A stretch of DNA of 64,000 bases from Ruania alkalisoli. GTDB lineage: Bacteria; Actinomycetota; Actinomycetes; Actinomycetales; Beutenbergiaceae. Positions within the stretch are counted from its first letter, which is position 1. The number at the start of each line of letters is the position of its first letter. Below are positions 40,565-48,968 of the stretch, piece after piece. Where the stretch lies: NCBI RefSeq assembly GCF_014960965.1, contig NZ_CP063169.1:95581-159580 (forward strand). The letters are read 5' to 3'. The notes below the pieces were generated by a model. It did no database searches, had not been told where the DNA came from, and saw only the letters and a list, made by a program, of their open reading frames with translations. The translations under genes were made by a program, and so were the position numbers.

Positions 40565-42208
40565 TTAGCGTTCCTTCACTCTCTCGGCTGGGGACTCAAG
40601 CCGTTGCACAGGCCGGACCAGGAGGGTCACGACAGCTGCTGACGGCGTTGCTGCAGCGCCCAGCCTACTGAACAACAGCACCAGCAGCGTCGTCAGCACC
40701 ACAGCGGCGACCACGAGCGCGATCCAGCGCCCTGTCCGGCCCAGCCGGTCGAGCAGCCCGACCGGACCGTGTCGCGGGCTGCCGTGGGCACTGCCGTGGA
40801 CGCCGGAACGCAGGTCACGGCGGGTGAGCGGATCGCCCGTTGCCGACGGCCGCGATCGGTTCTGCGGAGGTTCGTGCTGTGCCGAGGTCGGGCGATCGGA
40901 GACTGGGCGATCGGCCGCAGCCGTGTCACCGGGTGGGGCCGCGCGCTGACCTGTGCCCTCGCTGCCGGCCACCGGCCGCCATCGGGGTGGAGCCAGGTCG
41001 TCCTCGTGGGAGTCCGCATCCGCGCGCCCGCTCGCCTCAGACTGGTCCGAGGAGGGGCGACGTGCGCGTGCCGCGACGAGCGGATTCTGTCGGGCAGCCT
41101 CGGCCAGGGTGCGGCGGTGCTCACCGGTCGTCGTGGCCGGAGCTCCCCGGTGCGAAACCGGTGATCGCACGGAATCGGCAGCTCCGGAACCCACGCCCTG
41201 GGCGGGTGCACGGGTCGAGGCGGTATCCGCCGTCGGGCCAGGGTTCTCCCGCAGCCGGGAATCTGACGACGTTCCCCCAGCGGGCGGGTCCGGGACGTCC
41301 GGCGGCGCCATCGGTGCCTGAATCGGAAGGGGCGCGGCGACGGCGGTCGCCGGCGGTTCGTCGCTGCTCTCCTCCGCGAGCGGTACCCGCAGCGACTCCG
41401 TCAAGGTCTCCAGCGCGCGCGCCAGGGACGCCGCCGACCGAGGTCGCTGCTCGGGATCCTTGGCCAGCATCTGCATCACGATCTCCTGGACGCGCTCGTC
41501 CAGGTGGGAGGGCAACGGCGGCACCGGCTGGTTCACGTGAGCAAACGCGATATCCACCTGCGATGAGCCTGTGAACGGCCGCCGGCCGGCCAGCGCCTCG
41601 AAGGCGACAACGCCGAGGGCGTAGATATCACCAGCGCCAGTGGCTGCACGACCCATGGCCTGTTCGGGCGGCAGGTACTGCGCGGTGCCCATGACCATCC
41701 CGGCCGCGGTCATCGGTGCCTGGTTCGCCCCGAGGGAGATCCCGAAGTCGGTGATCTTCACATAGCCATCGCGTGTGAGCAGGATGTTCGAGGGCTTCAC
41801 GTCTCGATGCACCACACCGGCCATGTGTGCGGTGTGCAGGGCGCGCGCCGTCTGCGCCAGGATCGGCAGCACCTGCGCCGGTTCCAGTGTGCGCTCGCGT
41901 CGCAGCAAGTCCTCCAGGGACTCCCCGATCACCAGCTCCATGATCAGGTAACCGGAACCGCGCTGCTCGCCGTAGTCGTACATCGCGGCGATGTTCTGGT
42001 GCGAGAGAGCGGCCGAGTTGCGTGCCTCGGTGCGCAACCGTTGCAGGAAGTGCGTATCGCCGGCGAACTCCGCCCGCAGCACCTTCGCGGCCACATGACG
42101 GCGTAGGTGCAGATCCGTAGCGACCCAGATCTCTCCCATGCCACCGGTGGCGAGCCGCTCGGTCAGCTCGTATCGTCCCCCGAGCAGCAGTCCTGCCGTG
42201 GGTGTCAT
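40565..42208 (-). CDS. pknA: serine/threonine protein kinase PknA
   Basis: A 547-residue kinase without PASTA domains. The kinase domain (about 12-275) contains LATGGMGEIWVA, HVAAKVL, HRDVKPSNILLT and DFGISLG. Residues about 280-490 are a long, low-complexity, Pro/Ser/Arg-rich cytoplasmic region, then a membrane segment near the C-terminus (IALVVAAVVLTTLLVLLFS). PknA phosphorylates division and wall proteins together with PknB. It overlaps the pbpA stop by four bases, so the kinase and wall-synthesis genes form one operon. Confidence 0.95.
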   Translation of the reverse strand: MTPTAGLLLGGRYELTERLATGGMGEIWVATDLHLRRHVAAKVLRAEFAGDTHFLQRLRTEARNSAALSHQNIAAMYDYGEQRGSGYLIMELVIGESLEDLLRRERTLEPAQVLPILAQTARALHTAHMAGVVHRDVKPSNILLTRDGYVKITDFGISLGANQAPMTAAGMVMGTAQYLPPEQAMGRAATGAGDIYALGVVAFEALAGRRPFTGSSQVDIAFAHVNQPVPPLPSHLDERVQEIVMQMLAKDPEQRPRSAASLARALETLTESLRVPLAEESSDEPPATAVAAPLPIQAPMAPPDVPDPPAGGTSSDSRLRENPGPTADTASTRAPAQGVGSGAADSVRSPVSHRGAPATTTGEHRRTLAEAARQNPLVAARARRPSSDQSEASGRADADSHEDDLAPPRWRPVAGSEGTGQRAAPPGDTAAADRPVSDRPTSAQHEPPQNRSRPSATGDPLTRRDLRSGVHGSAHGSPRHGPVGLLDRLGRTGRWIALVVAAVVLTTLLVLLFSRLGAAATPSAAVVTLLVRPVQRLESPAERVKER

Positions 42209-43662
42209 TCGGCCAGCACCGCCTGGATGATCTGCCGTGCCACCGGTGCCGCGACGGACGCCCCGGTGCCCTCCTCGCCGTACGCTCCGCCGTCCTCGAC
42301 CACGACGGCCACGGCGATCTGTGGATCGTCTGCCGGGGCGAAGGCGGTGAACCAGGCGTCCGGGGCGACGTCCTCCGCTGAACCGGTCTCCGCCGTCCCG
42401 GTCTTGCCCGCCACCTGGACGCCCGAGATCTGCGCGGGTGATCCGGTCCCGTTGGCGACGACGTTGACCATCAGGTCACGCATCGTTGCGGCGGTACTGG
42501 CCGAGATCGGCTCGGCGAAGACCTCGGGCTCCGTCCGCGCCGTCACCTGCAGGTCCGGTCCCCGTTCGGTGGCGATCAGATACGGGCGCATGAGGTCGCC
42601 GTCGTTGGCCACGGCTGCCGAGACCATGGCCATCTGCAGCGGCGTGACTCGTACGTCGAACTGCCCGATCGCGCTCATGGCGGTCTGCGCGGGGTCCGGG
42701 TCGGCGGGGAAGCGGCTCGGGGTGACCGACATCGGCACATCGAGCGGCTCCCCGAAGCCGAAGGCCTCCGCCTGCTCGCGCAGGGCGTCGTCACCGTGCT
42801 CGACGGCGAGCATCGCGAAGGGCGTATTGCACGAGACCTGCAGGGCGTACTCGAGCGTCACGGTCTCCCCGCCGCACGTACCGCCTCCGGGGTTGCGCAG
42901 CATCGTGTCCTGCGTGCCGGGCAGCAGATACTCCGTGGGTGCCTCGATCTCGGTCTCGGGGTCGTAGTCGCCCGTCTCAAGCAGCATCGCCAGGTCGATC
43001 AGCTTGAAGGTCGAGCCCGGTGCGTACAGGTTGCCGCCGATGGTGCGGTTGAACAGCGGATCCCCCTCGTCTTCCAGCAGCGCCGTGTAGGCGGCGTCCG
43101 CGTCGGCACTGGAGTGAGCGGCGAGGGCGTTCGGGTCGTAGCTCGGGCGAGAGACCATCGCCAGGATCGCTCCCGTGCGCGGGTCGATTGCCACCGCCGC
43201 ACCCCTGCGTCCGTCGAGCGCGTCCCAGGCCGCCTGCTGCGCGGCAGGGTCGATGGTCAACTCCACCGATCCGCCGCCCTGCTCGGCGCCGGTGAACAGG
43301 GTCCGCACCCGGGAGAGCAGCAGCGAGTCGTCCGTGCCGTTGAGCACGGTGTGCGCGGCACGTTCCATACCAGTGGCCTGATAGAGCCCGTACCAGCCGG
43401 TGACCGGGGCGTACAGCGGACCGTCGGCGTAGACGCGCTGGAACCCGAACGGGTCATCGACCGGTTCGGAGAAGGCGACAGGCTCACCGGCGACGACGAT
43501 CGGGCCACGGTCCTGACCGTGGTCGCGGTACAGCGTGCGCACATTCCGTGAGTCGGCGTTCAGGGACGACGCCTGGAAGTACTGCACCCAGGTGGCGCCG
43601 CCCATGAGGGCCACGAACATGACGATCACGAGTACCGAGAGCCGGCGAAGTGGTGCGTTCAT
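42205..43662 (-). CDS. pbpA: penicillin-binding protein A (class B transpeptidase)
   Basis: The 485-residue class B PBP cross-links peptidoglycan outside the membrane. It has one N-terminal anchor (LSVLVIVMFVALMGGATWV), a dimerisation region, and the transpeptidase domain with YAPGSTFKLIDL (SxxK active Ser), SCNTPFA (SxN) and AGKTGTAE (KTG). The start at ATG 43662 overlaps the rodA stop by four bases; a much longer upstream reading lies inside rodA in another frame and is rejected. PbpA works with the SEDS protein RodA encoded just upstream. Confidence 0.96.
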   Translation of the reverse strand: MNAPLRRLSVLVIVMFVALMGGATWVQYFQASSLNADSRNVRTLYRDHGQDRGPIVVAGEPVAFSEPVDDPFGFQRVYADGPLYAPVTGWYGLYQATGMERAAHTVLNGTDDSLLLSRVRTLFTGAEQGGGSVELTIDPAAQQAAWDALDGRRGAAVAIDPRTGAILAMVSRPSYDPNALAAHSSADADAAYTALLEDEGDPLFNRTIGGNLYAPGSTFKLIDLAMLLETGDYDPETEIEAPTEYLLPGTQDTMLRNPGGGTCGGETVTLEYALQVSCNTPFAMLAVEHGDDALREQAEAFGFGEPLDVPMSVTPSRFPADPDPAQTAMSAIGQFDVRVTPLQMAMVSAAVANDGDLMRPYLIATERGPDLQVTARTEPEVFAEPISASTAATMRDLMVNVVANGTGSPAQISGVQVAGKTGTAETGSAEDVAPDAWFTAFAPADDPQIAVAVVVEDGGAYGEEGTGASVAAPVARQIIQAVLAE

Positions 43663-45224
43663 GGGCGCTGGACCACCTCGGTGTGCTGGTCGTCGTCGCC
43701 GTCTTGGTCGTGCGCGTCGTTCGCGGGCACACGGGGGACGTCGTCGGCGGTGTCGTACACCGCGGCGGGGGTGCCACCTCGGCGGCGAAGGCGACCTGCG
43801 CCGTCGGGGCCCTCGCCTGTGCCCTCGTTCTGGGCACTCAGGGCAATCCGCGCGGTCTCGGCGCCGACCACCTCTCCGCCTCCCTCGGCGGCGGGGCGGC
43901 GGGAGGAGTCCGAGATGCGCACGAGGAGGCCGATGATGATCCAGTTCGCGACGAGGGACGAACCGCCGGCCGCCATGAACGGCATGGTCAGCCCCGTCAG
44001 CGGAATGAGGCGGGTGACACCACCGACGACGACGAAGCACTGGAACGCCAGGGTGAACGCGAGCCCGGAGGCGAGGAGCTTGCCGAAACCGTCCCGGACC
44101 CCGATCGCCATCCGCAGACCGCGCTGGGCGAGCACGAGATAGATCAGCAGAATCGCGATCAGCCCGGTGAGCCCGAGCTCTTCCCCCAGGGCGGACACGA
44201 TGAAGTCCGAGTTCGCGTGGGTGGTCAGATGCGGGAAGCCCTCACCCCAGCCGGCGCCCATCAGACCGCCGAGCGCCAGCCCGAAGAGGCCGCGCACCAG
44301 CTGCCCGGAGCCGCCGAACTCCCGGTTGTAGATCTCGTTGTCGAGGGCGTTGAGCCAGATATCGAAGCGATCGGCCACGTGGCCGAACAGGTTGACCGCG
44401 AGCAAGGCGCCGGCCGCGAACATCAGCAGGCCGATGATGATCCAGCTCGCGCGTTCGGTGGCCACGTACAGCATCGCGACGAACAAGCCGAAGAACAACA
44501 GGGACGTGCCCAGGTCGCGCTCGAACACGAGCACGCCGATCGCCACCGCCCACGCAAGCAGCAGCGGGCCGAGGTCGCGGACCCGGGGGAGCTGCAGGCC
44601 GAGGATCTTCGGGCCGGCGAGAGTGAGGACGTCCCGGTTGGTCACCAAGTACCCCGCGAAGAAGATCGCGAGCAGGATCTTGGCGATCTCGGCCGGCTGG
44701 AAAGAGAGCGGGCCCACTTCGATCCACAGTTGAGCACCGTTGCGGTTGACACCCAGACCGGGCGTCATCGGGAGCACCAGCAGCACCAGCCCGGCCACCA
44801 TCGCGGTGAACGTGTAGCGGCGTAGCGTGCGGTGGTCACGCAGGGCGATGATCACAGCGGCGGCGAGCACCGCACCCAGTGCCGTCCACATCAGCTGGCG
44901 GGGGCCGGCGGCGAAGGGGATCCCGCGGGCCGTCATGCCGATATCGATGCGGTGGATCATCGCCAGGCCGATCCCGTTCAGCGCGAGCACCAGCGGCACG
45001 AGAAGTGGGTCGGCGTAGCGTGCGCGCCAGCGCACCACCAGGTGCAGCACCACCGCCACCGCGGCGAGGATGAGTGCGTACCGGCCGAAGTCCTCAGGCA
45101 GGGCGTCGCCGGTGTTCAGACCCACCAGGGCGTATCCGCCCACCCCCAGGGCGACGGCGAGCAGCAGCAGCCACACCTCGGCCGCTCGACCGGTGCGGAT
45201 CCTGCTCGGTGCGACGGTCGCCAT
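43659..45224 (-). CDS. rodA: SEDS-family glycosyltransferase RodA/FtsW
   Basis: A 521-residue multi-pass membrane protein that polymerises lipid II. About ten to twelve segments are seen. SEDS motifs include RYTFTAMVAGLVLLVLPM, GAQLWIEVGPLSFQPAEIAK (the conserved W-x-x-x-G...F-Q-P-x-E), FERDLGTSLLFFGLF, and SDFIVSALGEELGLTG. The last 60 residues are a charged cytoplasmic tail with a DDDDQHTE-like end. It partners PbpA. Its ATG overlaps the pstP stop by one base. Confidence 0.95.
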   Translation of the reverse strand: MATVAPSRIRTGRAAEVWLLLLAVALGVGGYALVGLNTGDALPEDFGRYALILAAVAVVLHLVVRWRARYADPLLVPLVLALNGIGLAMIHRIDIGMTARGIPFAAGPRQLMWTALGAVLAAAVIIALRDHRTLRRYTFTAMVAGLVLLVLPMTPGLGVNRNGAQLWIEVGPLSFQPAEIAKILLAIFFAGYLVTNRDVLTLAGPKILGLQLPRVRDLGPLLLAWAVAIGVLVFERDLGTSLLFFGLFVAMLYVATERASWIIIGLLMFAAGALLAVNLFGHVADRFDIWLNALDNEIYNREFGGSGQLVRGLFGLALGGLMGAGWGEGFPHLTTHANSDFIVSALGEELGLTGLIAILLIYLVLAQRGLRMAIGVRDGFGKLLASGLAFTLAFQCFVVVGGVTRLIPLTGLTMPFMAAGGSSLVANWIIIGLLVRISDSSRRPAAEGGGEVVGAETARIALSAQNEGTGEGPDGAGRLRRRGGTPAAVYDTADDVPRVPANDAHDQDGDDDQHTEVVQRP

Positions 45225-46606
45225 CAGGTGAGCACCGCCGTCAGGGGGGTGGCCACGGAGCCTGGGACTCCGGTGGCGGTGGGATCTGGTGAGGGATCGT
45301 CCGTCGAGGTATCCGACGGTTCCTCGCTGGGGTCGCCGCTGGGGTCCTCGGCAGGTGGTGCGGTGGGGCCCTGCGGGAGCTGGTCACGCAGACCGGCGAT
45401 GATCTCCTCCGCGTCGGTCAAACTGGTGGCCGCGATGTGGGCCTCCACCCGGGCGCGCGCGAAGGTGGGTAGATCGGCCAGCGGGACGTCGGTCACCTCG
45501 TGGACCTCGGAGAGGGCGATCGGCCCCAGTTCCTGGGGGATGCCCTGGTAGATCACCACGTTCTCACCGTCGGTGCCCACGTAGTACTGGGTCTGCGACC
45601 AGCGGTACCCGATGGTGGCGGCACCTGCGATCAGGGCGAGCAGCACCACCGTGGTGATCCCCCAGCGCAGCACTTTGCGGATCGCAGGTTCGGGCGGGTC
45701 GAGTTCGGCGAGGGCGTCCCGCTCGGTGCGTCCGACGTCGTCGGTGCCGTCCTCGGCGCTCTGTGCTTCGCGGGCCATGGCCGCGGCGCGCGCCGCGGCG
45801 CCCGTTCCACCGCGGGTGGGACGCTCCCGGTCCACGGCGGCGGCGCCGACGATCTGCGGGGCCATCTCCGGTAGATCGGTGGCGTCCACCACATCGGCGA
45901 TGACGACGGTGATGTTGTCCGGTCCCCCGGCGCGCAGGGCGAGGTCGACGAGCGCGTCCGCGCACCGGCCAGGGTCGGTGTACTCACGCAGGCAATCGGC
46001 GATGGTGTCGGTGGAGACGTAGGAGGACAAGCCGTCCGAGCACAGCAGCCAGCGGTCACCGACCCGGGCCTCGCGCACGGACTCGTCCAGGGTTGGCGCG
46101 TCGGGGTCGTCCCCGAGCACCCGCAGGAGTACCGACCGCTGCGGGTGGTGCTCGGCTTCCTCCTCGGTCAACTGACCGGTCGTGACGAGGTGGTGGACGA
46201 GCGTGTGGTCCTCGGTCACCTGGGTGAGGGCGTTCTCGCGCAGCAGGTAGGCGCGGGAGTCGCCAACGTGGACCATGCCCATCTTCCTGCCCGAACGCAG
46301 CAGCGCGATGACCGTGGTGCCGAGCCCGTGGAGTTCGGGCCGGTCGCCGGTGTAGTCGAGCAGGTCGGAGTGTGCCGCCGAGATGGCCCGGCGCAGCTGG
46401 TCGAGCAGATCGTCGCCGCCGTGCGCTTCACCATCGAGAGCGGCCAGATGGGCCACCGCGACCGATGAGGCGATGTCTCCGCCGGCCGGTCCGCCCATCC
46501 CGTCGGCGAGCACGAGCAGCTGGGGCCCGGCGTACCCGGAGTCCTGGTTGACGGTGCGGACCAGCCCCACATCGGAGCGGGCCGCGTACCTGAGTGCGAC
46601 GGACAC
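45224..46606 (-). CDS. pstP: PP2C-family protein phosphatase PstP
   Basis: A 460-residue phosphatase that removes phosphates from PknA/PknB targets. The PP2C domain (about 1-240) has RYAARSDVGLVRTVNQDSGY, LLVLADGMGGPAGGDIAS (metal-binding Asp), VHVGDSRAYLL, LLCSDGLSSYV and GGPDNITVVIADV. A membrane segment follows (VLLALIAGAATIGYRWSQ at about 325-345), then an outside domain and an acidic Pro/Ser/Thr-rich tail. GTG 46606 is chosen; it is eight bases after the fhaB stop. A longer upstream reading overlaps fhaB in another frame. Confidence 0.95.
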   Translation of the reverse strand: MSVALRYAARSDVGLVRTVNQDSGYAGPQLLVLADGMGGPAGGDIASSVAVAHLAALDGEAHGGDDLLDQLRRAISAAHSDLLDYTGDRPELHGLGTTVIALLRSGRKMGMVHVGDSRAYLLRENALTQVTEDHTLVHHLVTTGQLTEEEAEHHPQRSVLLRVLGDDPDAPTLDESVREARVGDRWLLCSDGLSSYVSTDTIADCLREYTDPGRCADALVDLALRAGGPDNITVVIADVVDATDLPEMAPQIVGAAAVDRERPTRGGTGAAARAAAMAREAQSAEDGTDDVGRTERDALAELDPPEPAIRKVLRWGITTVVLLALIAGAATIGYRWSQTQYYVGTDGENVVIYQGIPQELGPIALSEVHEVTDVPLADLPTFARARVEAHIAATSLTDAEEIIAGLRDQLPQGPTAPPAEDPSGDPSEEPSDTSTDDPSPDPTATGVPGSVATPLTAVLT

Positions 46607-46614
46607 GGCGGGGC

Positions 46615-47097
46615 CTACCGTTGCAGCTCGATGATCGTCTGCCCGATCCGGATCGGAGTGCCGGTTTCCACCGGGACTGCCTCGTGCACGCGCGTGGATC
46701 CCAGATAGGTACCGTTCCGCGAGCCCAGGTCCTCGACCCACCAACGGCCCTGATCGGGGAAGATCCGGGCGTGCCGTGCCGAGCAGTAGTCGTCCTCGAG
46801 GACGAGCGTGGACCCGGGGGCCCGTCCGATGAGGACGGCGGAGCCTCCGAGCTGCAGGGTGGTGCCACTGAGTGGGCCGGCCGTCACGCGCAGCCGGGTG
46901 GGGTTCTGGCTACCGCGGGCAGCTGCGGGGCGCTGCTGTGCCGATGGCCGGGGTTTGCTGCCGGTCAGTACGGAGCCTCGTGCCAGGACCCGGGTACCGA
47001 AGACGTCGCGGCGCAGCACGGCGATGGCGGACAGGACGAGCAGCCAGATCAGCGCCAAGTAGCCCAGCCGCAGGAGGGTGACGATCAGTTCGCTCAC
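46615..47097 (-). CDS. fhaB: FHA-domain membrane protein FhaB
   Basis: A 160-residue protein with one N-terminal membrane segment (LLRLGYLALIWLLVLSAIAV), a basic linker, and a C-terminal FHA domain (about 70-158) with LIGRAPGSTLVL, the phosphothreonine-binding SARHARI and DLGSRNGTYLG. FhaB binds phosphothreonines made by PknA/PknB and connects them to PBPs and division. It starts with GTG, overlapping the fhaA stop by four bases. Confidence 0.95.
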   Translation of the reverse strand: MSELIVTLLRLGYLALIWLLVLSAIAVLRRDVFGTRVLARGSVLTGSKPRPSAQQRPAAARGSQNPTRLRVTAGPLSGTTLQLGGSAVLIGRAPGSTLVLEDDYCSARHARIFPDQGRWWVEDLGSRNGTYLGSTRVHEAVPVETGTPIRIGQTIIELQR

Positions 47098-47804
47098 GCC
47101 GGGGCACCGGAATCCTCGGTGCCGGACCAGAACATGATCCGGGTGCGCCCGATGGTCAGGGTGTTGCCGTCCACGAGGGTGGCGGCCTCGACGTGGTGGC
47201 CCTCGACGTAGGTGCCGTTCGTGGAGCCGAGGTCGGTGGCCACGACGCCGTCCGGCGCGATCCGGATCTCCAGGTGACGACGGGAGACGCCGGTGTCGTC
47301 GACGATGATGTCCGCCTCCGAGCCGCGGCCGATCACGGTGACCGGTCCGGTGAGCAGGTAGCGCTGGCCGTCGATGTCCAGGATCGGGTGTCGCCGGCTC
47401 GGGCTGTCGGTGGTGGCGGGTGCGACAGCGCCGCGCTTGGAGGAGGAACGCACGCGGAAGCGCCCGGGCTCAAGGTCCTCGGCCTGGTCGAACTGGACGT
47501 CCACGGGGCCGACGAAGACGTAGTGCTGGCTGGTGGCGTGATCGGTGGCCGCGGAGATCATCTCCTCGGCCATGGCATCCTCGCCCCAGTCCAGGACCTG
47601 GTCATAGTCCTTACGGGCGAGCTCCACAGTGAACGTGTTCGGCACCACGGTGCGGCCACGGGAGAGGGCAGCGGTGCGCTCATCCATGTCCCGCCGGATG
47701 GCGCTGGCGATCTCCACAGGCTTGAGGTCGGAACGAAATGCCTTCGCGAAGGCATTGTTCACCACCCGTTCGACACCCTTCTCGAACCGGTCGAGGACTC
47801 CCAC
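47094..47804 (-). CDS. fhaA: FhaA: DUF3662 plus FHA domain protein
   Basis: A 236-residue cytoplasmic protein. The N-terminal DUF3662 domain (about 1-125) starts VGVLDRFEKGVERVVNNAFA and includes FRSDLKPVEIASAIRRDMDE and VPNTFTVELARKDYD. After a short linker comes an FHA domain (about 155-230) with VIGRGSEADIIVDDTGVSRR and DLGSTNGTYVEG. In mycobacteria FhaA binds phosphorylated MviN to control wall precursor flow. GTG 47804 has AGGAGGT upstream. It is the first gene of the fhaA-fhaB-pstP-rodA-pbpA-pknA-pknB operon, whose linker here is shorter than the mycobacterial one. Confidence 0.96.
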   Translation of the reverse strand: MGVLDRFEKGVERVVNNAFAKAFRSDLKPVEIASAIRRDMDERTAALSRGRTVVPNTFTVELARKDYDQVLDWGEDAMAEEMISAATDHATSQHYVFVGPVDVQFDQAEDLEPGRFRVRSSSKRGAVAPATTDSPSRRHPILDIDGQRYLLTGPVTVIGRGSEADIIVDDTGVSRRHLEIRIAPDGVVATDLGSTNGTYVEGHHVEAATLVDGNTLTIGRTRIMFWSGTEDSGAPA

Positions 47805-48138
47805 CGCGCACCTCCTGAGGACCTCATCGCTACGGACCCGCCGCTGTGGCCCACGGGCCTGTGCAGGTCCCACGAGCCGCGGCGGGCATCGTTCTCCCTT
47901 GGAATCGTATGCTCTCGCGCGCGTCGGCGGGGAACGGCGTGCCGGGGAAGGGGCTCATGATGCGGGTGGCCGGGTTGCAGATCACGGCAGGCGGCGGCCC
48001 GGTCGGGCTGGGCAGCCGGGAACGTGGGCCGGTGTGTGCTTGCTGACAGCGACGCGTGGAATTGGCTGGCGCACGTGGCGATCGTGTAACCTAATCTTCG
48101 GTGTTCGCGTCGCCTCGGCGGCGTGGGTCCACCAACTT
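47805..48138. other. gene-free spacer between fhaA and tRNA-Leu
   Basis: About 330 bases with no gene I accept. It must hold the promoter of the minus-strand fha-pkn operon and the tRNA promoter listed next. No strong dyad was seen. Confidence 0.5.
48062..48092 (+). promoter_or_regulatory. promoter of tRNA-Leu
   Basis: TTGGCT (48062-48067) and TGTAAC/TAACCT (48085-48092) with a 17-base spacer lie about 47 bases upstream of the tRNA, a suitable distance. Confidence 0.5.
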
Positions 48139-48222
48139 GCGCGAGTGGCGGAATAGGCAGACGCGCACGGTTCAGGTCCGTGTGCCCGAAAGGGCGTGGG
48201 GGTTCAACTCCCCCCTCGCGCA
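48139..48222 (+). tRNA. tRNA-Leu (anticodon CAG)
   Basis: The 84-base sequence folds as a class II tRNA. The acceptor stem GCGCGAG (48139-48145) pairs with CTCGCGC (48215-48221), with discriminator A at 48222. The anticodon stem CACGG/CCGTG encloses TTCAGGT, giving anticodon CAG (48173-48175), which reads CUG. A long variable arm (TGCCCGAAAGGGCGT) and a T-arm GGGGG-TTCAACT-CCCCC are present. CCA is not encoded. It sits at the end of the conserved cluster, as in many actinobacteria. Confidence 0.97.
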
Positions 48223-48225
48223 CAG

Positions 48226-48252
48226 ATGCCCCAGGTCTACGGCCTGGGGCAT
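48226..48252 (+). terminator. Rho-independent terminator after tRNA-Leu
   Basis: ATGCCCCAGG (48226-48235) pairs with CCTGGGGCAT (48243-48252) around a seven-base loop, followed by TGTGTTTT. It begins three bases after the tRNA. Confidence 0.85.
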
Positions 48253-48272
48253 TGTGTTTTCACGATCACACC

Positions 48273-48968
48273 TCAGGATGGATCCGTGGGTCGGAACACC
48301 GGGGATTCGGCCCGTCCTGCGGGACGTCCGATCGGCATGAGGCCGAGGAGGGTCTCGCCCTGGCTACACAGCGCGGATGCCAAGCGTGCTGCCGCGGTGC
48401 CATCGAGTCCCCCGACGAATACGGTGCCGAGTCCGGTTGCAGCCGCCCATAGGTACACGTTCTGGGTGATGAGGCCGGCTTCGAGCCAGGCGAAACGCTC
48501 ACCTTGGCCTGGTGGGAGCTCCTCAAGATGCTCGTCGGCACGCTCGATATCGGAACTGAGCATCAGGATGAGCGGGCAGGTCGTGAGCCAGGGTGCGTCG
48601 ATCGTCGCCTCGGCGAGGCCGGCGCGGTGGTCGCCGCTGTGGACGAGGGTCAGGTGATGGTCGCGGGCCGAGTACCGGTACGCCCCAGGCGGCAGACCAT
48701 CGACATCACCCGAGATCACCGTTGTCGTGACGAGATAGCGGCCGCGAGCCGAGGCGTGGGCGCGCCCGTCGCGCATGCTGGCCGCAGTCCACAACACGCT
48801 GCCGACGGTGTCCAGATCGACCGGCTCGGCGTCGTACTCCTTCACCGACCGGCGATCCGCCCGGATCTCGGCGAGGCACGGTGGAGCGCTGTGCGGCAGT
48901 GCGAGAGGTGTCATCAGTGTCCGATCCTCCCATTCGCGCACTGGCGGAGGCTCGCTTCGGCGAGTCAT
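48273..48968 (-). CDS. SagB-type nitroreductase family protein
   Basis: A 231-residue FMN-binding nitroreductase-fold protein of the SagB/ThcOx subgroup. Evidence: RADRRSVKEYDAEPVDLDTV (FMN-site Arg/Ser), VLWTAASMRD, DGLPPGAYRYSARDHHLTLV (typical SagB G-x-Y-x-Y), AWLEAGLITQNVYLWAAATG and LGTVFVGGLDG. SagB proteins oxidise thiazolines or oxazolines in peptide natural products, but stand-alone members of unknown role are common. Its ATG at 48968 overlaps the stop of the surface-protein gene by four bases (ATGA), so the two are coupled; no cyclodehydratase or precursor peptide is seen. A shorter start at 48914 is possible. Confidence 0.82.
   Translation of the reverse strand: MTRRSEPPPVREWEDRTLMTPLALPHSAPPCLAEIRADRRSVKEYDAEPVDLDTVGSVLWTAASMRDGRAHASARGRYLVTTTVISGDVDGLPPGAYRYSARDHHLTLVHSGDHRAGLAEATIDAPWLTTCPLILMLSSDIERADEHLEELPPGQGERFAWLEAGLITQNVYLWAAATGLGTVFVGGLDGTAAARLASALCSQGETLLGLMPIGRPAGRAESPVFRPTDPS

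Noticed and set aside
42205-44040. Longer reading of pbpA starting 126 codons upstream
   Set aside because: The extra part overlaps the end of rodA in another frame and is Arg/Pro-rich; the ATGA overlap at 43659-43662 gives the true start.
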